64,000 nucleotides of DNA from Aselliscus stoliczkanus (lineage: Eukaryota; Chordata; Mammalia; Chiroptera; Hipposideridae), in contig CM066737.1 in the NCBI GenBank assembly GCA_033961575.1, forward strand, positions 51,932,771 to 51,996,770, given 5' to 3'. Position numbers and translations under genes: made by a program. How positions within the stretch are numbered: the stretch's first letter is position 1; each line of letters starts with the position of its first letter. This document shows positions 24,005-36,260 of the stretch, piece by piece. Under the pieces are notes generated by a model. That model ran no database searches, was not told the DNA's origin, and saw only the letters and a program-made list of their open reading frames with translations.

Positions 24005-25307
24005 TTGGGTTGTCGGAGAAGTCATGATGTATTTTGTCTATGTTTTTCAAAGGTCATTTATTTATATAAAGAACAAAGATCAATCAATGATATATTGCCC
24101 ATTTTATTTGATAACCTTTTGCCATCTTTCAGTGAGCTTCATAATTCCTTGTTCATAGAAGGACCTGTCTTTATTTGAGAAAAACTGAACAAGGTGCTGG
24201 TTTACAACCTCATATGAATTCAACGTTATGCCATGCAAGGAGTGTTATACCACGCAAGGAGTTTTGAAGGCAGCGAAACAACTGGAAGTCGGACAGCACA
24301 AGGTCAGGCAAGTATGGTGGGTGTGGCAACACATCCCATCCAAGTTCGAATAATTTTTGACACGTGATCAAACTTGTGTGTGGTCTTGCGTTGTCAGGAT
24401 GGAACACAACTCCTTTACAATTAACAAGCTCTGGACATTTCTGGGTGGTGGATTCCTTCACATTGTCCAGTTGCCAACAGTACACATTCGAATTGATTGT
24501 TTGGTTCCTTGGTAGGCGTTCAAAAAGCACGACACCTTTAAAATCTGACTACACTGAGAACATAACCTTCTTCTGATAAATGTCTGCTTTCGATGTCATT
24601 TGAGGTGAATCGTCACGTGGGGACCAAGACGGTTTGCGTACCACATTGTTGTAAACAATCCACTTCTCATCACCAGTTATCAGTCGCCTTAAAAAAGGAT
24701 AGTTTTCCTCATATTTAATGAGCATATTGCAGATGTTTATAAGCGCCGTCAAATGAACTTCTTTGAGTTCATGCAGAACCCAAATATCGAGCTTGCTTTC
24801 ATATCCCAGCTTCTTCAGGTGATCGTGAATGCTTGATGATGGGTGGTCAATGTTTCTGCAATCTCTCTGTCATGTAACGTGGGTATGACTCGATCAGTGC
24901 CTTTATTTTGTCGTCATCAACCTTGGTGGGCCTCCCTGACCGAGGAGCGTCATTGAGATCCAAATCACCAGCATGGGATTTCATAAATCATCGTTGGCAC
25001 TGACGTTCTTGTAGAGCATTGTCACCGTAAACTTTGTGCAACTTTTCAAAAGCTTGACATGTGTTCTTCCCTTTATGGAAGTAAAACAGTAAAATATGGC
25101 AAAAATGCAGAGTTTGGTCTTCCATCTTCAACTTGTTGTAAAATCTCCAAAACTCAACCAAATTGCTCAATCGTTTTAGAATGAAGCTAGAACTGTCAGC
25201 TGTCAAATGACATAGCAATAACATAGATGCAAATGATTCTAGCACTTCCAAAAATGAACTAGCACCATCTGTTGCAAACATGTTTCATGACTTTTCCAAG
25301 GACCCAA
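24005..25307 (-). mobile_element. Full-length mariner DNA transposon with broken transposase
   Basis: The element is 1303 bp, flanked by TA on both sides (24003-24004 and 25308-25309). Its ends are inverted: left ttgggttgtcggagaagtca and, on the other strand, ttgggtccttggaaaagtca. The minus strand holds a mariner transposase in pieces: an N-terminal helix-turn-helix region (about 25010-25160, ILLFYFHKGKN), a TGDEKW block (about 24690), an HPDNARPH block (about 24390) and PHPPYLPDL (about 24315). These cover the DD34D catalytic aspartates. Frameshifts and stops interrupt it, the worst at about 24750-24990. It is complete in length but not autonomous today. Confidence 0.9.
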
Positions 25308-25311
25308 TAGC

Positions 25312-25455
25312 AGCAAACATGTACTAAGTGTTTTCTATGTTCCAGAATTTATTCTAAACTCTTTCTTTCCATGTTTTATTTTATTTAATTCTACCAATGA
25401 CAATATGAGGTAAATTGTATTATTGATTGTAGAAATCAAACAAAGAGTGACTTTT
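25312..25455 (+). mobile_element. MIR fragment
   Basis: tactaagtgttttctatgtt, then caatatgaggtaaattgtat, as in MIR. It directly abuts the mariner at 24005. Confidence 0.6.
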
Positions 25456-25614
25456 TTGTAATAAAGCTGGTTAATATATCACATGCTAGTATTAAAAAGA
25501 AGAATAACAAACTGATTTACTTAGAAGGAAAGCCTACTTTCTGAGTCAAAGGTACTTATAAAATGTTACAGTTTTACAGGAAGAGCACATTATAATCACA
25601 ATAAGAAAATTACA

Positions 25615-25718
25615 GGGCTGGCCAAGTGGCGCGGGGGTTAAGCACTGGCTTGGGAAGCCAGCGGCCCTGGTTTGGGTCCCACATATGAGGGCCAGTGACG
25701 CTGCCCTCAAAAAAAAAA
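25615..25718 (+). mobile_element. Type A SINE
   Basis: Duplication agaaaattaca on both sides. Confidence 0.9.
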
Positions 25719-26164
25719 AGAAAATTACATGATCATAGGAATGAAAAAAATATTTTAAGAATAGTTTCTCAAGGAGCATACAAAATTAACAGAAAAAAAA
25801 TACTGAATTTCTGAGGATGCAAAAAATTAAATTTAAGACAAACTGGTATAATGACAATTGAGATTAAAATTATTTTGGATTATAATATAAAATTGGATAA
25901 TATAGATTATATAATATAATATAGATTATAACATAATATTGTAATATGTAAACATTATATCAATGTATGGGCAAGGCAATACCTTAACGGACAAATGAAA
26001 ACAATGATTTCATTGGGTAACGCAATTATGGTCTTCTTTTTGTGTAATTTCTATTTTTTTTTTGTAATTCTATATTGCAAAGAAATATTTGGTGTAATAT
26101 AAATAGGAGAACAAGAATATGGATTTTTAGCAACTGTCAAAATGGCAATAATCTAGGTCAGAAG

Positions 26165-26300
26165 ATCTCAAACACTAGATTGCATCAGAACCACTTGGGC
26201 AGATTGCTAAAACACAGCATACCTGGCACTACCCCCAGAATTAGATCAGTAGGTCTGCTATGGAGCCTAAAAATCTGCATTTTTAACAAGCCCCTGTAAA
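26165..26300 (+). mobile_element. MER5A-like hAT-Charlie fragment
   Basis: Text such as agattgcatcagaaccactt, ttgctaaaacacag and aatctgcatttttaacaagc matches the common mammalian MER5A non-autonomous hAT element from memory. Diverged and lacking its ends. Confidence 0.75.
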
Positions 26301-26629
26301 TACAGACATCACTAACAGAGGGGCAAACTTTGTTTGGGTAATGTTTGACTGTGACATGAATTTTAGGTAGTCAACTGGTTAATTTCTTGTTATCATTATG
26401 AGTCTTGCTAGTTTTGGTTGTTTTTAGCTGTGTGCACATGGACACGTTCCTCCATGGAGTCTACATTTTCTGATTTTTCTGTTAAACTTACTTTTTAAAA
26501 GCAGTTTTGTTGAGGTAAAGTTAATATACAATAAATTGCACATATTTAAAGTATACAATTTGAAAAATTTTGTCACATAAGTGACAATCAAAATAATGAA
26601 CATATCCACCATTTGCAAAAGTTTCCTTA

Positions 26630-28190
26630 TCTTTTCAACAAATGGTGCTGAACAACTGGACTTTCCATGGGGAAAAAAAATGAATCTAGACACAGACACC
26701 ACACCTTCACAAAAATTAACTCAAAATGCATCAGAGATATAAATGTGAAACACAAGAATATAAAGCTACTAGAAGATAACAAAGGAAAGAACCTAGATGA
26801 CCTTGGATATGGCTATGGCTTTTTAGATACTCATACAACAAAGGCACAATACATGAAAGAAATAACTAATAAGCTGGGCTTCATTAAAATGAAAAACTTC
26901 TCTGCAAAACACAATTTTAAGAGAATGGAAGACAAGCCACAGATCGCAAGAAAATATTTGCAAAAGATACATCTGATAAAGTACTCTTATCCAAAATATA
27001 CGAAAGACTCTTAAAACTCAACAATAGGAAAGCAAATAACCTGATTTAAAAATGGGTCAAAGACTTTGACACCTCACCAAAGAACATATAGAGATGGAAA
27101 ATAAGCATATGAAAGGATGCTCCACATATGACATCAGGGAAATACAGATTAAAAGAACAATAAGATGCCACTACACACCCATTAGAATGGCCAAAGCCCA
27201 GAACATGGACACCACCAAATGCTAATAAGGATGTGGAGCCACAGGAAGTCTCATTCATTGTTTGTGGTAAGGCAAAATGGTAAAGCTTTTTTGTTTTTCA
27301 GCTGAGCCATGCTGCCGACTGTTGGTAGCTCAGCTCGGGTTGGGCATTGAAATCAAACCGTCGTTGCTCAGAGCTCAGCTTGGACTCTTGAGCAAACTTT
27401 TAACCAACTGAGCCACTCGGCCGGCCTGCTACAGCTACTTTTTAAGAAAGTTAGGTGTTTCCTACACAATGAGACATACTCTTACCATATGATCCAGCAA
27501 TAGCATTCTTTAGTATTTAACCAAAAGCATTAAAAATGTATGTCCACACAAAAATCTGCATTTATGTAGCTGCTTTATTCATAATTGTCAAAACTTGGAG
27601 GCAACCAAGATGTTTTTCAGGTGAATGGATAAAGAAACTGTAGCACATCCAGGCAATGGAATATTATTAATGAATAAAATGAAATTAGCTATTAAGCCAT
27701 GAAAAAACATAGAGGAACTTTAAATCCATATTACTAAGTGAAAGATGCCTCTGAAAAGGCTGCATACTATATGGTTCTCACTATATGACATTTTGGAAAA
27801 GACAAAATTATGGAGAAAGTAAAAAGGCCTTTGTTTGCTAGAAGCTGGGGGTGGGGGAGATAAACAGGCAGAGCACAAAAGATTTTTAGGGCAGTGAAAA
27901 TACTCTGTACAATATAATGATGGATACATGCAATTATGCACTTGTCCAAACCCACCGAAAAACAACTCCAAGAGCAAACTCTAAGGTGAATTATGGACTC
28001 TGGATGATAACTGTAAATCAACGTAAGTTAATCAGTTGTTACAAATGTAACCCACTGCTGGTGTATGCTAAGTGTAGAGAAGCTGTGCCTGAGTATACAT
28101 ACATGTATGGGGGCAGGGAGTGTGTGGGAAATCTCTGTATCTCTTTCAGTTTTTCTGTGAACCTAAAATTGCTCTAAAATAAAACGACTT
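26630..28190 (+). mobile_element. Old L1 3' half, split by a SINE
   Basis: Plus-strand ORF2 C-terminal text (115-codon frame at 26667-27014 with HTFTKINSKCIRDINVKHKN) continues after the type D SINE (27286-27426) into a long 3' UTR ending gctctaaaataaaa at about 28190. A fairly long surviving frame, but the ORF is broken. Confidence 0.8.
27286..27426 (-). mobile_element. Type D SINE
   Basis: Reverse copy: tail cagctgagccatgctgcc at left, head gagccactcggccggcc at right. Interrupts L1. Confidence 0.85.
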
Positions 28191-28196
28191 TAATTA

Positions 28197-28376
28197 GGGC
28201 GACTGGTTGGCTCAGTTGGTTAGAGAGCGGGGCTCGTAACACCAAGGTTGCCGGTTCGATCTCCACATGGGCCAGTGAGCTGCGCCCTCCACAACTAAAC
28301 TGATGATACCGACTTGACTTGGAGCTGATGGGTCCTGGAAAAACACACAGTTCCCCAATAAAGTTTTTTTTTCAAA
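28197..28376 (+). mobile_element. Type B SINE
   Basis: Head ggttggctcagttggttaga, B-box-like ggttcgatctcc, tail ccccaataaagt. Duplication ctttaatta. Confidence 0.85.
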
Positions 28377-29267
28377 AGTCTTTAATTAAAAAAATATTAA
28401 AGTGAACATTATAAATATGAAAAACTTCCTTCTCTCCCTTTAAAATACCTTCCTCATGACTACCTATTCCCACAGGCATGGATTGATTTTCTTTCTGTTA
28501 CTATAATTCGCATTTTCTAGAATTTTATATAAATGGAATTATACAGAATCCACTCTTTTTGTCTAACTTTTCACTCAGCATAATTATTTTGAGATTCAGA
28601 CATGTTGTGGTGTGTGTCAATAGTTCATTCACTTTTGTTGCTGCGTAGTATGCCATTATATAAATATACTAAAATTTGTTGATTCACCTACTGGGTAATT
28701 AGTATTTGAGTTGTTTCCTGTTTCTGGCTATTAGAAATAAAGCTATCATGAATACATGTGCAAGCTTTGTATAGACATATGCTTTGATTTATGATGGTTA
28801 AATGCCTAGGAATGGTCAGGGTCATATGATAAGTTTATGTTTACCTTTTTTAGAAACTTCCAAACTGTTTTCCAAAGTGTGCATCATTTTAGATTCACAC
28901 TAGCAATTTATGATAGCTCCAGTTGGTCCACATCCTTATCTGAACTTGATATAGTTCTGTTTTAATATTTAGACACTCTAATAGGTTTATAGTCGTATCT
29001 CATTATGGTTTAATTACGCATTTCCCTAATTAATAATGTTGAGTAATTTTTCATGTTTATTTTGTGAAGTGTCTTCAAATCTTTGGCCAGTTTCTTTCTA
29101 AATTAATTTTATTTGAGGCTGTTTGTTTTACTATTGAGTTTTGAGATTTCTTTATGTATTCTGTATATAAGACTTCTATCAGATAAGTGATTTACAAATA
29201 TTTTTTCCTAAACCGTGGTTTGTCTTTTCTTTCTCTTAACAGTCTCTTCAGAAAAGATCAAGTACTA

Positions 29268-29398
29268 GGGCCAACCAAATGGCTCAGTTGGTTAAGAGCT
29301 TGCTCAAGAGTGTGAGCTGAGTTCTGAGCAACAGCAGTTCGATGCCCAGCCAGAGCTGAGCAGCCGCTGAGCTGCCAACAGGTGGTAGGATGGCTCAG

Positions 29399-29431
<33 letters not shown>
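29268..29431 (+). mobile_element. Type D SINE with (A)32 tail
   Basis: Head ggctcagttggttaagagct, middle ctgagcaacagcagttcgat. Duplication atcaagtact/aacaagtact. Confidence 0.88.
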
Positions 29432-29436
<5 letters not shown>

Positions 29437-30029
29437 AAGTACTTATTTTTGATGAAATACAAAATCTTTTAGTCTTTTGTTTTATGGATCATGTTTTTGT
29501 TGTTTTATCTAAGAAATATCTGCCTAGCCCAGGGTCAGAAGGATTTTGTCCTACGATTTTTCTAAAATATTTATAGATTTCTGTATACAGTGCAAGCAAT
29601 GAGTAAAAGTCCTTTTCTGTGCATATGTATTTCTAATTCTTTTAGTACTATTTCTTCACTGAACTACCTTTAAACTTTGGTCAAAAAAATATCATTTCCC
29701 ATGCATTTATGGACTCTTTATTCTGTTTCATTCATCTATACATCTATTCTTTTGCTATCATGTACACTATAGTTTTATACTTTCTTAGAATTGTATTAAA
29801 TCTGTAGATAAATTTGGAGAGAGCTGGCACATTAATGATATTGAGTCTTCTAATCCATGAACGTGATATGTATCTCCATTAATTTGGGTCTTCTTTTATT
29901 TCTCGCAGCAATATTTTTGTGGTTTTCAGTGTACAGGGCTTGCACATTTTTGTCTGATTTACTCCTATGTATTTCAAATTTTTGATGCTATTATAAAAGA
30001 CTTTTTTTATTCTTTTATTCTTTTATTGT

Positions 30030-30390
30030 GAAATAAACATTTTTTTTAAAAAAAATTAGCCTCAGGTGTACAACACAGTGCAATTGTTATACTTTTTACC
30101 CCTCAAAGTGACAACCCTCCTCCCCCAAGTCGCCACCCCACTCCTCCCCCCCATATCATACATATCTATTACAATTCCTTTGACTCCCTTCCACCGTATA
30201 CTCCACATCCCGTGACTATCTATATATTCAATTACAGTTGGCATACAATATTATACATCATCAGCTTCAGGTGTACAGTGCAGTGATCAAGCCTTTACTC
30301 CATCTATGAAGTGGTCTCCTTAACAAGACATGTGACCATCTGACACCCACAAAATATTTACATTATTATATTCCCTGAACTGTAAAAGAC
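30030..30390 (-). mobile_element. Younger L1 3'-UTR insertion inside the old L1
   Basis: Minus-strand 3' UTR (caggtgtacaacacagtgca, then gacaaccctcctcccccaa) with an A-tail at the left end. It repeats the same motif twice, at 30061 and 30266 (caggtgtacag). Confidence 0.7.
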
Positions 30391-31662
30391 GTTTCTTATA
30401 CTTCCGACTTCCTGTTTTTCATTGTTAGAATATAGAAATGTAACTGGTTTTTGTTTATTGATCTTATTTATTTGTTTCACTTATTCTGTGATCTTTCTAA
30501 ACTCACAAGTTTTAGGAGCATTTTAGTATTGCCCATAGAATTTTCTACATTGGCAAATCATGCCATGTCCAAAAAAGAGAGTTTTCTTTCTTTCCAGTCC
30601 GTCTTGTCTTACCGCACTGACAATTTTAAATAGACAGTGGTGAGAGCAGGCACGTTGCCTGATCTTAGGAGAGAGGAATGAAGTCATTCTCCACTGCATA
30701 TAATTTTAGCTAGAGGGGTTTGGTAGAAGCCCCTTAAGGTCAAAGAAACCCCTTCTAGTCCTAGTTTGCTGAGAGTTTTTAATCAGAGATGGATAATGAA
30801 AATTGTTAAATGCTTTCTCTGCATCCATTCAAATAATTATATGGTGGGCTTATTTAAGTTTTTAATTTTTTTAGTCTTTTAATGTGGTGAATTACAATTT
30901 TTGATTTTCAAATGTTAAACCACTATACATTCCTGGCATAAACCCTCTTTGGCAAATAGTGTATTAAGTACTTTATATGCCATTGGATCTGAATTGCAAC
31001 ATTCTGTTAAGGATTTCTGCATCTATGTTATAATGAGGGATAATGAGCTATAGTTTTCTGGTTTTGTAATTTTTGTCTTTGTCTGGTTTGACTAACAGGA
31101 CATACTCATATTTATTTCATAAAATTAGTTGGGCATCAGTCCTTATCCTTATATTTTATGAGTTTATGAGAGATTGATATTGTCTCTAACATAAATATTT
31201 TATGTAAATCACCACTGAAAACTCCTGGGCAGGAATTATTTTGTGTGTGGGAAGTGTTTGATAATTCAATTTTCTTAGAAAATACAGGGGTATTTGTATT
31301 TTGTTTCATTTAGGTAGTTTGTCAGTTAGCTTTAGTTAATGTATGTTTCTTAAGTTATTTTTCCATCTCATATATGATGTCAAATTTATTGTTATAAAGT
31401 TGTTTATAATATTCCTTTATTAATCTTTTCATATTTATAGGATCATTCCTGATATGGGTTATTTGTGTTTTCTATTTTCTTATCAATCATGCTAACAAGT
31501 AATTGCCAACTTTTAGCTGTATGTTTTTTTCTAGTTCATATATTTCTATTTCTACTTTTATCTTTATTATTTCCTTATTCTTATTATTTTAAATTTTATG
31601 TGCTTGTCCTTTTATAGCTTAAGTGGAACTTAAATCACCAATTTTGGATTTCCCTTCTTTTT

Positions 31663-32083
31663 TTTTTTAAAGATTTTTTTTAAATTGGGGAATTGGGGGA
31701 GGAGAACAGCGTTGGGGAATCGGGGAAGGGGAACAGACAAGTTGCTGTCTTCTTGTTCTTCAGTTTAGTTGCAGAGGATGTTGCTTCACTGGATGAGGCA
31801 GATCGGTCGCTGGCCTCTGGATGTCACTCATCGCGGCTATTGGCAGCTCACGCTTGGCTGCCAGCCGCTCACGCTGGCTGCGGGCCACTTACTGTAGCCT
31901 ATGGCAGCCCACTGCAGCAGGGGCTGCAGCCCACACCATCACCGGGGCTCGCACAGCCCAGCTCCAGGTGGAGCTGTTGTTAGCTGTAGAGGGCAGTGTC
32001 ACTGGCCCTCATATGTGGGATCCAAACCGGGGCCGCTGGCATCCCAAAACCAGCTCTTAACCAATGCACCACTTGGCCGGCCC
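31663..32083 (-). mobile_element. Type C compound SINE with internal deletion
   Basis: Duplication atttcccttcttttt. Lacks the body segment from gcccatgttgg to cttcccg that other copies have. Confidence 0.9.
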
Positions 32084-33602
32084 AAATTTCCCTTCTTTTT
32101 AATGACAGGTATTCATAGGTATTTCCCACTGAGCCCTGCTTTAAATCCATCCCCAATTAAAAAAAAATTCTCAGTATGTGGCATTTCAATCATTTCACAA
32201 CACGAAACATTTTCTAATTTTCCTTGTGATTTCTTCCTTTGTCTATCAGTTATTTAGAATGGTGCTTTCTAATTTACAAATAACTAGGGATTTTCTACAG
32301 ACCTTATTGTTATTGATTTCTTATTCATTCCATGTGGTAGAGAATAAACACTAATGTTTTCAATCTATTGGCATTTATAAGGTCAAGTTTGATGTCCCAT
32401 TATATAATCTATCTTGGGAAAAATTCCATATGCCCTTGAAAACAATGTATTCTGCAGTTATTGAATATAGGAATTTATATATGTCAGTTATGTCTAGGTT
32501 GCTAATATTGGAATTCAAATCATCTATGCCTTCACTGAATTTTTTCATAGTTCTGTCAATGCAGAGGTGTGATTATTAGGATCTACAACTGTGATTGTGG
32601 ATTTGTTTATTTCTCCCTTTAATTCTGTCAGTTTTGGTTTCATGTATTTTGAAGCTCTGTTATGTTTTAAACAGGCTTTTAGCCTGAAGAAATTTCTTGA
32701 CAGTTCTTTTATTCAGGTATGCTGTTGAAGAAGTCTCTCATTATTTTATAAGAAAATATCTTAAATTTGCTTTTTACTTTTGATGTATATTTTCACTGTA
32801 CATAATTGTATTTGCAGATATTTTCAACTCTCTAATGATGATTTTACATTGTTCTACATCATCCATTCTTTCTCATGAAATGTCCAACCTCATTCATATC
32901 ATTATGCCCCTGTATATATTGTGTTTTTTCTATAGCTTCTTTCAGGTTTTCTTTTAATCTCAGGATTTTTGTTTTGTTTTGTTTTATTCAGTAGATTCAT
33001 TAAGATGTGTTTAGGTGTAGTTTTCTTTAGTTTTATACTGCTTGCTCAACTTCTTATATCAGCAAATTTAAATTTTTCACCAAGTGTGGAAAATTCTTGC
33101 TATTATTACTGCCTCATTAATTATTATTCCTTTTACTCTCCTGTTTTTTCTTTCCTGTTCTTATGGAACTCCATTTACATTACATTAGACCATTGGATAT
33201 TATCCCATAGGCCATTGAGGCTCTTTTCATTTTCTTCTCTTTGTTCATCAGACCAGATCCTTCCTCTGATTTATCTTCAAGTTCACTGACCCTTCTTCAG
33301 TTGTTTCCATTCTGCTGTTAGAAGCCTATCTTGTGAAATGTTCTTTCTTATATTTTGCTTTTGAAATCTAGATATTCCTCTTTATTTTTTAAAAGTTTCC
33401 AGTGCTCTGCTGTGATTCTCTATCTGTTTATTCATTATGAATAGACTTCCCTTTAAATCAACAAATAAATTTATCCTATCTGCTTTAAATCACTATCTAT
33501 AATTTCTAATATCTGTGTCATTTCAGAGTTAGTTTTCATTGATTAGTCATTTTCTGACTATGGGTCACTTTTACCTGTTACTTCTTATGTCTAGTAAGTT
33601 TT

Positions 33603-33720
33603 GTTTTTTTTAAATTTTTTTTTTTTTAGGGCAGTGTTACTGGCCCTCATATGTGGGACTGAACCAGGGCCGCTGGCTTCCCAAGCCTGCGCTTAACCAT
33701 CGCGCCACTCGGCCGGCCCC
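33603..33720 (-). mobile_element. Type A SINE
   Basis: Duplication tatgtctagtaagtttt, 17 bp and perfect, so fairly recent. Confidence 0.92.
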
Positions 33721-34462
33721 TATGTCTAGTAAGTTTTAATTGCATACTGGACATTGTAGTTAATATGTAGACATCCTGGATTATTTTATATTTCCCTGAA
33801 AAGTATTGAACTTTTGTTTTAGTTAACTCAGTTGAACTGCAACTTAAAACTGTTTTCCCTTCAATGGACAGCAGTTAAATCTATGTTCAGTTACTGCATA
33901 CTTCCAATTATTCTTTTTGCTGGGTTGTTGAATCCTCCCCTTACATATAAAGTTCAGGATTCACTCAAGTGTTTGGTTGGAATTTACAAGCAGATTTTCA
34001 GGCTCTCCCTTTTGTGGTTCCTTTCATTCCAGAATACACCTCCACTTAAGCTTCCAGCTATTCTGGCATCCTCAACTCTTTCCTACAACTTCTCAAATCA
34101 GTAAGACTATGGCTTTTTGTCTGAATTCTAGCCATCCTATGCCATGCACACTGAAGGGTACACTTAGCAGAAAAGCCACATAAATGCAAACTTGCCCAGT
34201 GTACTTCCTTCCTTTCAAAAGTAGAATCCTCTCTACTTTTTTCCTGCTTTTGGTCCCTATACTGTGCTATTAAATAGCCGCTATATTTTGTCCAGAGTGT
34301 TTACTTCTTATCTCAAGAAGAGTTAATTTGATAAAAGTCATTCCTCTCAAATTAATGTTACTCAAATAGGTATTCTGTATAACACTATTCAATTATTTTT
34401 CTAAGCAGACAAGACTCTGCTAAATTGTTTATTAGGTAAGAATTTTGTAAACATTACCTATA

Positions 34463-35074
34463 TTAGTGGTAACAGTGTAGCTGGTGTGTGTTGTGCATTC
34501 TCCAAGCTGAACTGCATGAACCACCAATGTATGGTGGAAGTTGTGGTCCTCTCTATGGCCACAGCTCTTTCAGCCTGCAGATGTCAGCCCTTGCATCTCC
34601 CTGAACTTGTGGACTGGTTTTGTGACCCATTGGGTGACAAGATTCCATCTGATAGCTTTATGGAATGGATCAATGAAGATAGCCTCAAAGAATTTGTACC
34701 TGGAATCTTCACAAACCCAGTAAGAATTCAGGACTCTTGGAGACCCACAGTGGCATACAGATTGCTCCTCAGCAAAAGACTGAAGGCTTCGAGCAAACCT
34801 TAGCTGGTTAATACCATGATGGACAGGCTTGCCATAGGTTGAAGCCTTAGGAAGTAGGTGCCCACCAGGGCACACATGAATCCAATATATGACATAATCT
34901 TATTGAACTTTGTATCCCAGCCTGTGTGATTTATCAGGTCGGAGGCGGGGGACAGGGGGCCCTGTGCAGCACAGACAGCTGGCAGTGCTGTCAGCAGTGC
35001 AACCTGAGAAGAAACCATATTACATCAGACTGCTCCTTCCTGAATAGCTCTTGGATGTACTTGTAAGCACCCAT
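34463..35074 (-). pseudogene. RPL15: RPL15 (eL15) processed pseudogene
   Basis: On the minus strand the copy starts with ATG at 35074 (encoding MGAYKYIQEL) and runs to a terminal TAA at 34463. It spans 612 nt, against about 615 nt for the 204-residue parent. Recognisable pieces include [31 protein letters not shown] and DPFHKAI. Frameshifts near 34870-35020 and an in-frame stop after GLTSAG make it non-coding. The lack of introns marks it as retrotransposed. It lies in the same orientation as COL4A5 in intron 2, just left of the Tigger-like element at 35128. Confidence 0.92.
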
Positions 35075-35220
35075 CTTGGATTACCTGATGGCTGCAGCAA
35101 GATGGAAAGGCCATTCAATTAGCATTACAGTAGTCCCCCCATCCACATTCCAAGGCCCATGGTCAATACCTGCAACTGTGGATAATACTGAACCCTATTT
35201 ATACTGTTTTCTCTTATATA

Positions 35221-35793
35221 CATGAGGTCTGACAATTAAGTTCACGAACTCATCCTAGAAAAAGTGCTACATACCTCATTGCTGAATATCACTACAGTAA
35301 CCTTCAAAGTACTCCCCTTAGGAAGCTATACACAGATTCCAGTGCCTAGTCCACCCTTCAAAGCAATTCTGGAACTCTTTTTCTGGAATGGCCATCAGAG
35401 CTGCCATCATATTACCCTTCATGTCCTGAATGTCATCAAAACGTCTTCCTTTCAATATTTCCCTTATCTTCGGGTAAAGAAAGAAGTCATTGGGGGCCAG
35501 ATCAGGTGAGTAGGGAGGGTATTCCAATACAGTTAGTTGTTTACTGGCCCAAAACTCCCTCTCAGACAGTGCTGTGTGATCTGGTGCATTGTTTTGATGC
35601 AAGAGCCATGAATTGTTGGTGAAAAGTTCAGGTGGTCTAACTTTTTCATGCAGCCTTTTCAGCACTTCTAAATAGTACACTTGGTTAACTGTTTATCCAG
35701 TTAGTTCAAATTCATAATGAATAATCCCTCTGACATCAAAAAAGGTTAGCAACATCATTGCAACACGTTTGTGAGCTTAATTGTCCGACCTCG
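35221..35793 (-). mobile_element. Internally deleted mariner, copy 2 (inside the Tigger-like element)
   Basis: Length 573 bp, with TA at 35219-35220 and 35794-35795. Inverted ends: gaggtctgacaattaagttc at the left and, reversed, gaggtcggacaattaagctc at the right. The minus strand has a 120-codon open frame with LLHQNNAPDHT, PPYSPDLAPNDFFL and the C-terminal region. The first catalytic block is absent, so it cannot encode an active enzyme. It sits inside the Tigger-like element 35128-36675 and is therefore younger than it. Confidence 0.9.
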
Positions 35794-35842
35794 TACATAC
35801 TTATGATAAAGTTTAATTCATAAAGCAGGCACAGTAGAGCTA

Positions 35843-35964
35843 GGGCCGGCTGAGTGGTGCGGTGGGTAAGTGCTGGCTTGGGAAGCCAGCGGCCCTGGTT
35901 CAGTTCCCACATATGAGGGCCAGTGACCCTGCCCTCAAAAAAATAAAAATAAAAATAAAGTGTT
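35843..35964 (+). mobile_element. Type A SINE (first of a tandem pair)
   Basis: Ends in (AAATA)n. It shares one outer duplication (aggcacagtaga) with the next SINE. Confidence 0.88.
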
Positions 35965-36085
35965 GGGCAGGCTGAGTGGCGCAGTGGTTAAGCACTGGTT
36001 TGGGAAGCCAGTGGACCTGGTTCGGGTCCCACATATGAGGGCCAGCGACACTGCCCTCAAAAATAAAAAATACATGGCATTAAAA
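35965..36085 (+). mobile_element. Type A SINE (second of a tandem pair)
   Basis: Starts directly in the tail of the preceding SINE; the outer duplication aggcacagtaga follows at 36086. Confidence 0.88.
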
Positions 36086-36160
36086 TAGGCACAGTAGATT
36101 AACAACAATAACTAGTAATAAGATAGAAATTTGTAATATACTATAATAAAAGTTATGTGA

Positions 36161-36260
36161 GGGCCGGCCGAGTGGCACGGTAGTTTAGCGCTGGCTTAGG
36201 AAGCCAGCGGCCCCGGTTCGGGTCCAACATATGAGGGCCAGTGACTCTGCCCTCAAAAAA
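36161..36260 (+). mobile_element. Type A SINE
   Basis: Duplication aaagttatgtga/aaagttgtgtga. Inside the Tigger-like element. Confidence 0.9.

Larger units (their letters stand above)
28377..34440 (-). mobile_element. Long old L1 in reverse orientation with several insertions
   Basis: Minus-strand L1 from its 3' end (28377) through ORF2 (28500-32650) and a 5' region (32700-34440). It is interrupted by a type D SINE (29268), a younger L1 3' end (30030), a compound SINE (31663) and a type A SINE (33603). All frames are broken. Whether it is one original insertion or two abutting ones is uncertain. Confidence 0.7.

Noticed and set aside
34486..34803. 105-codon plus-strand frame
   Set aside because: Antisense shadow of the RPL15 pseudogene on the minus strand.
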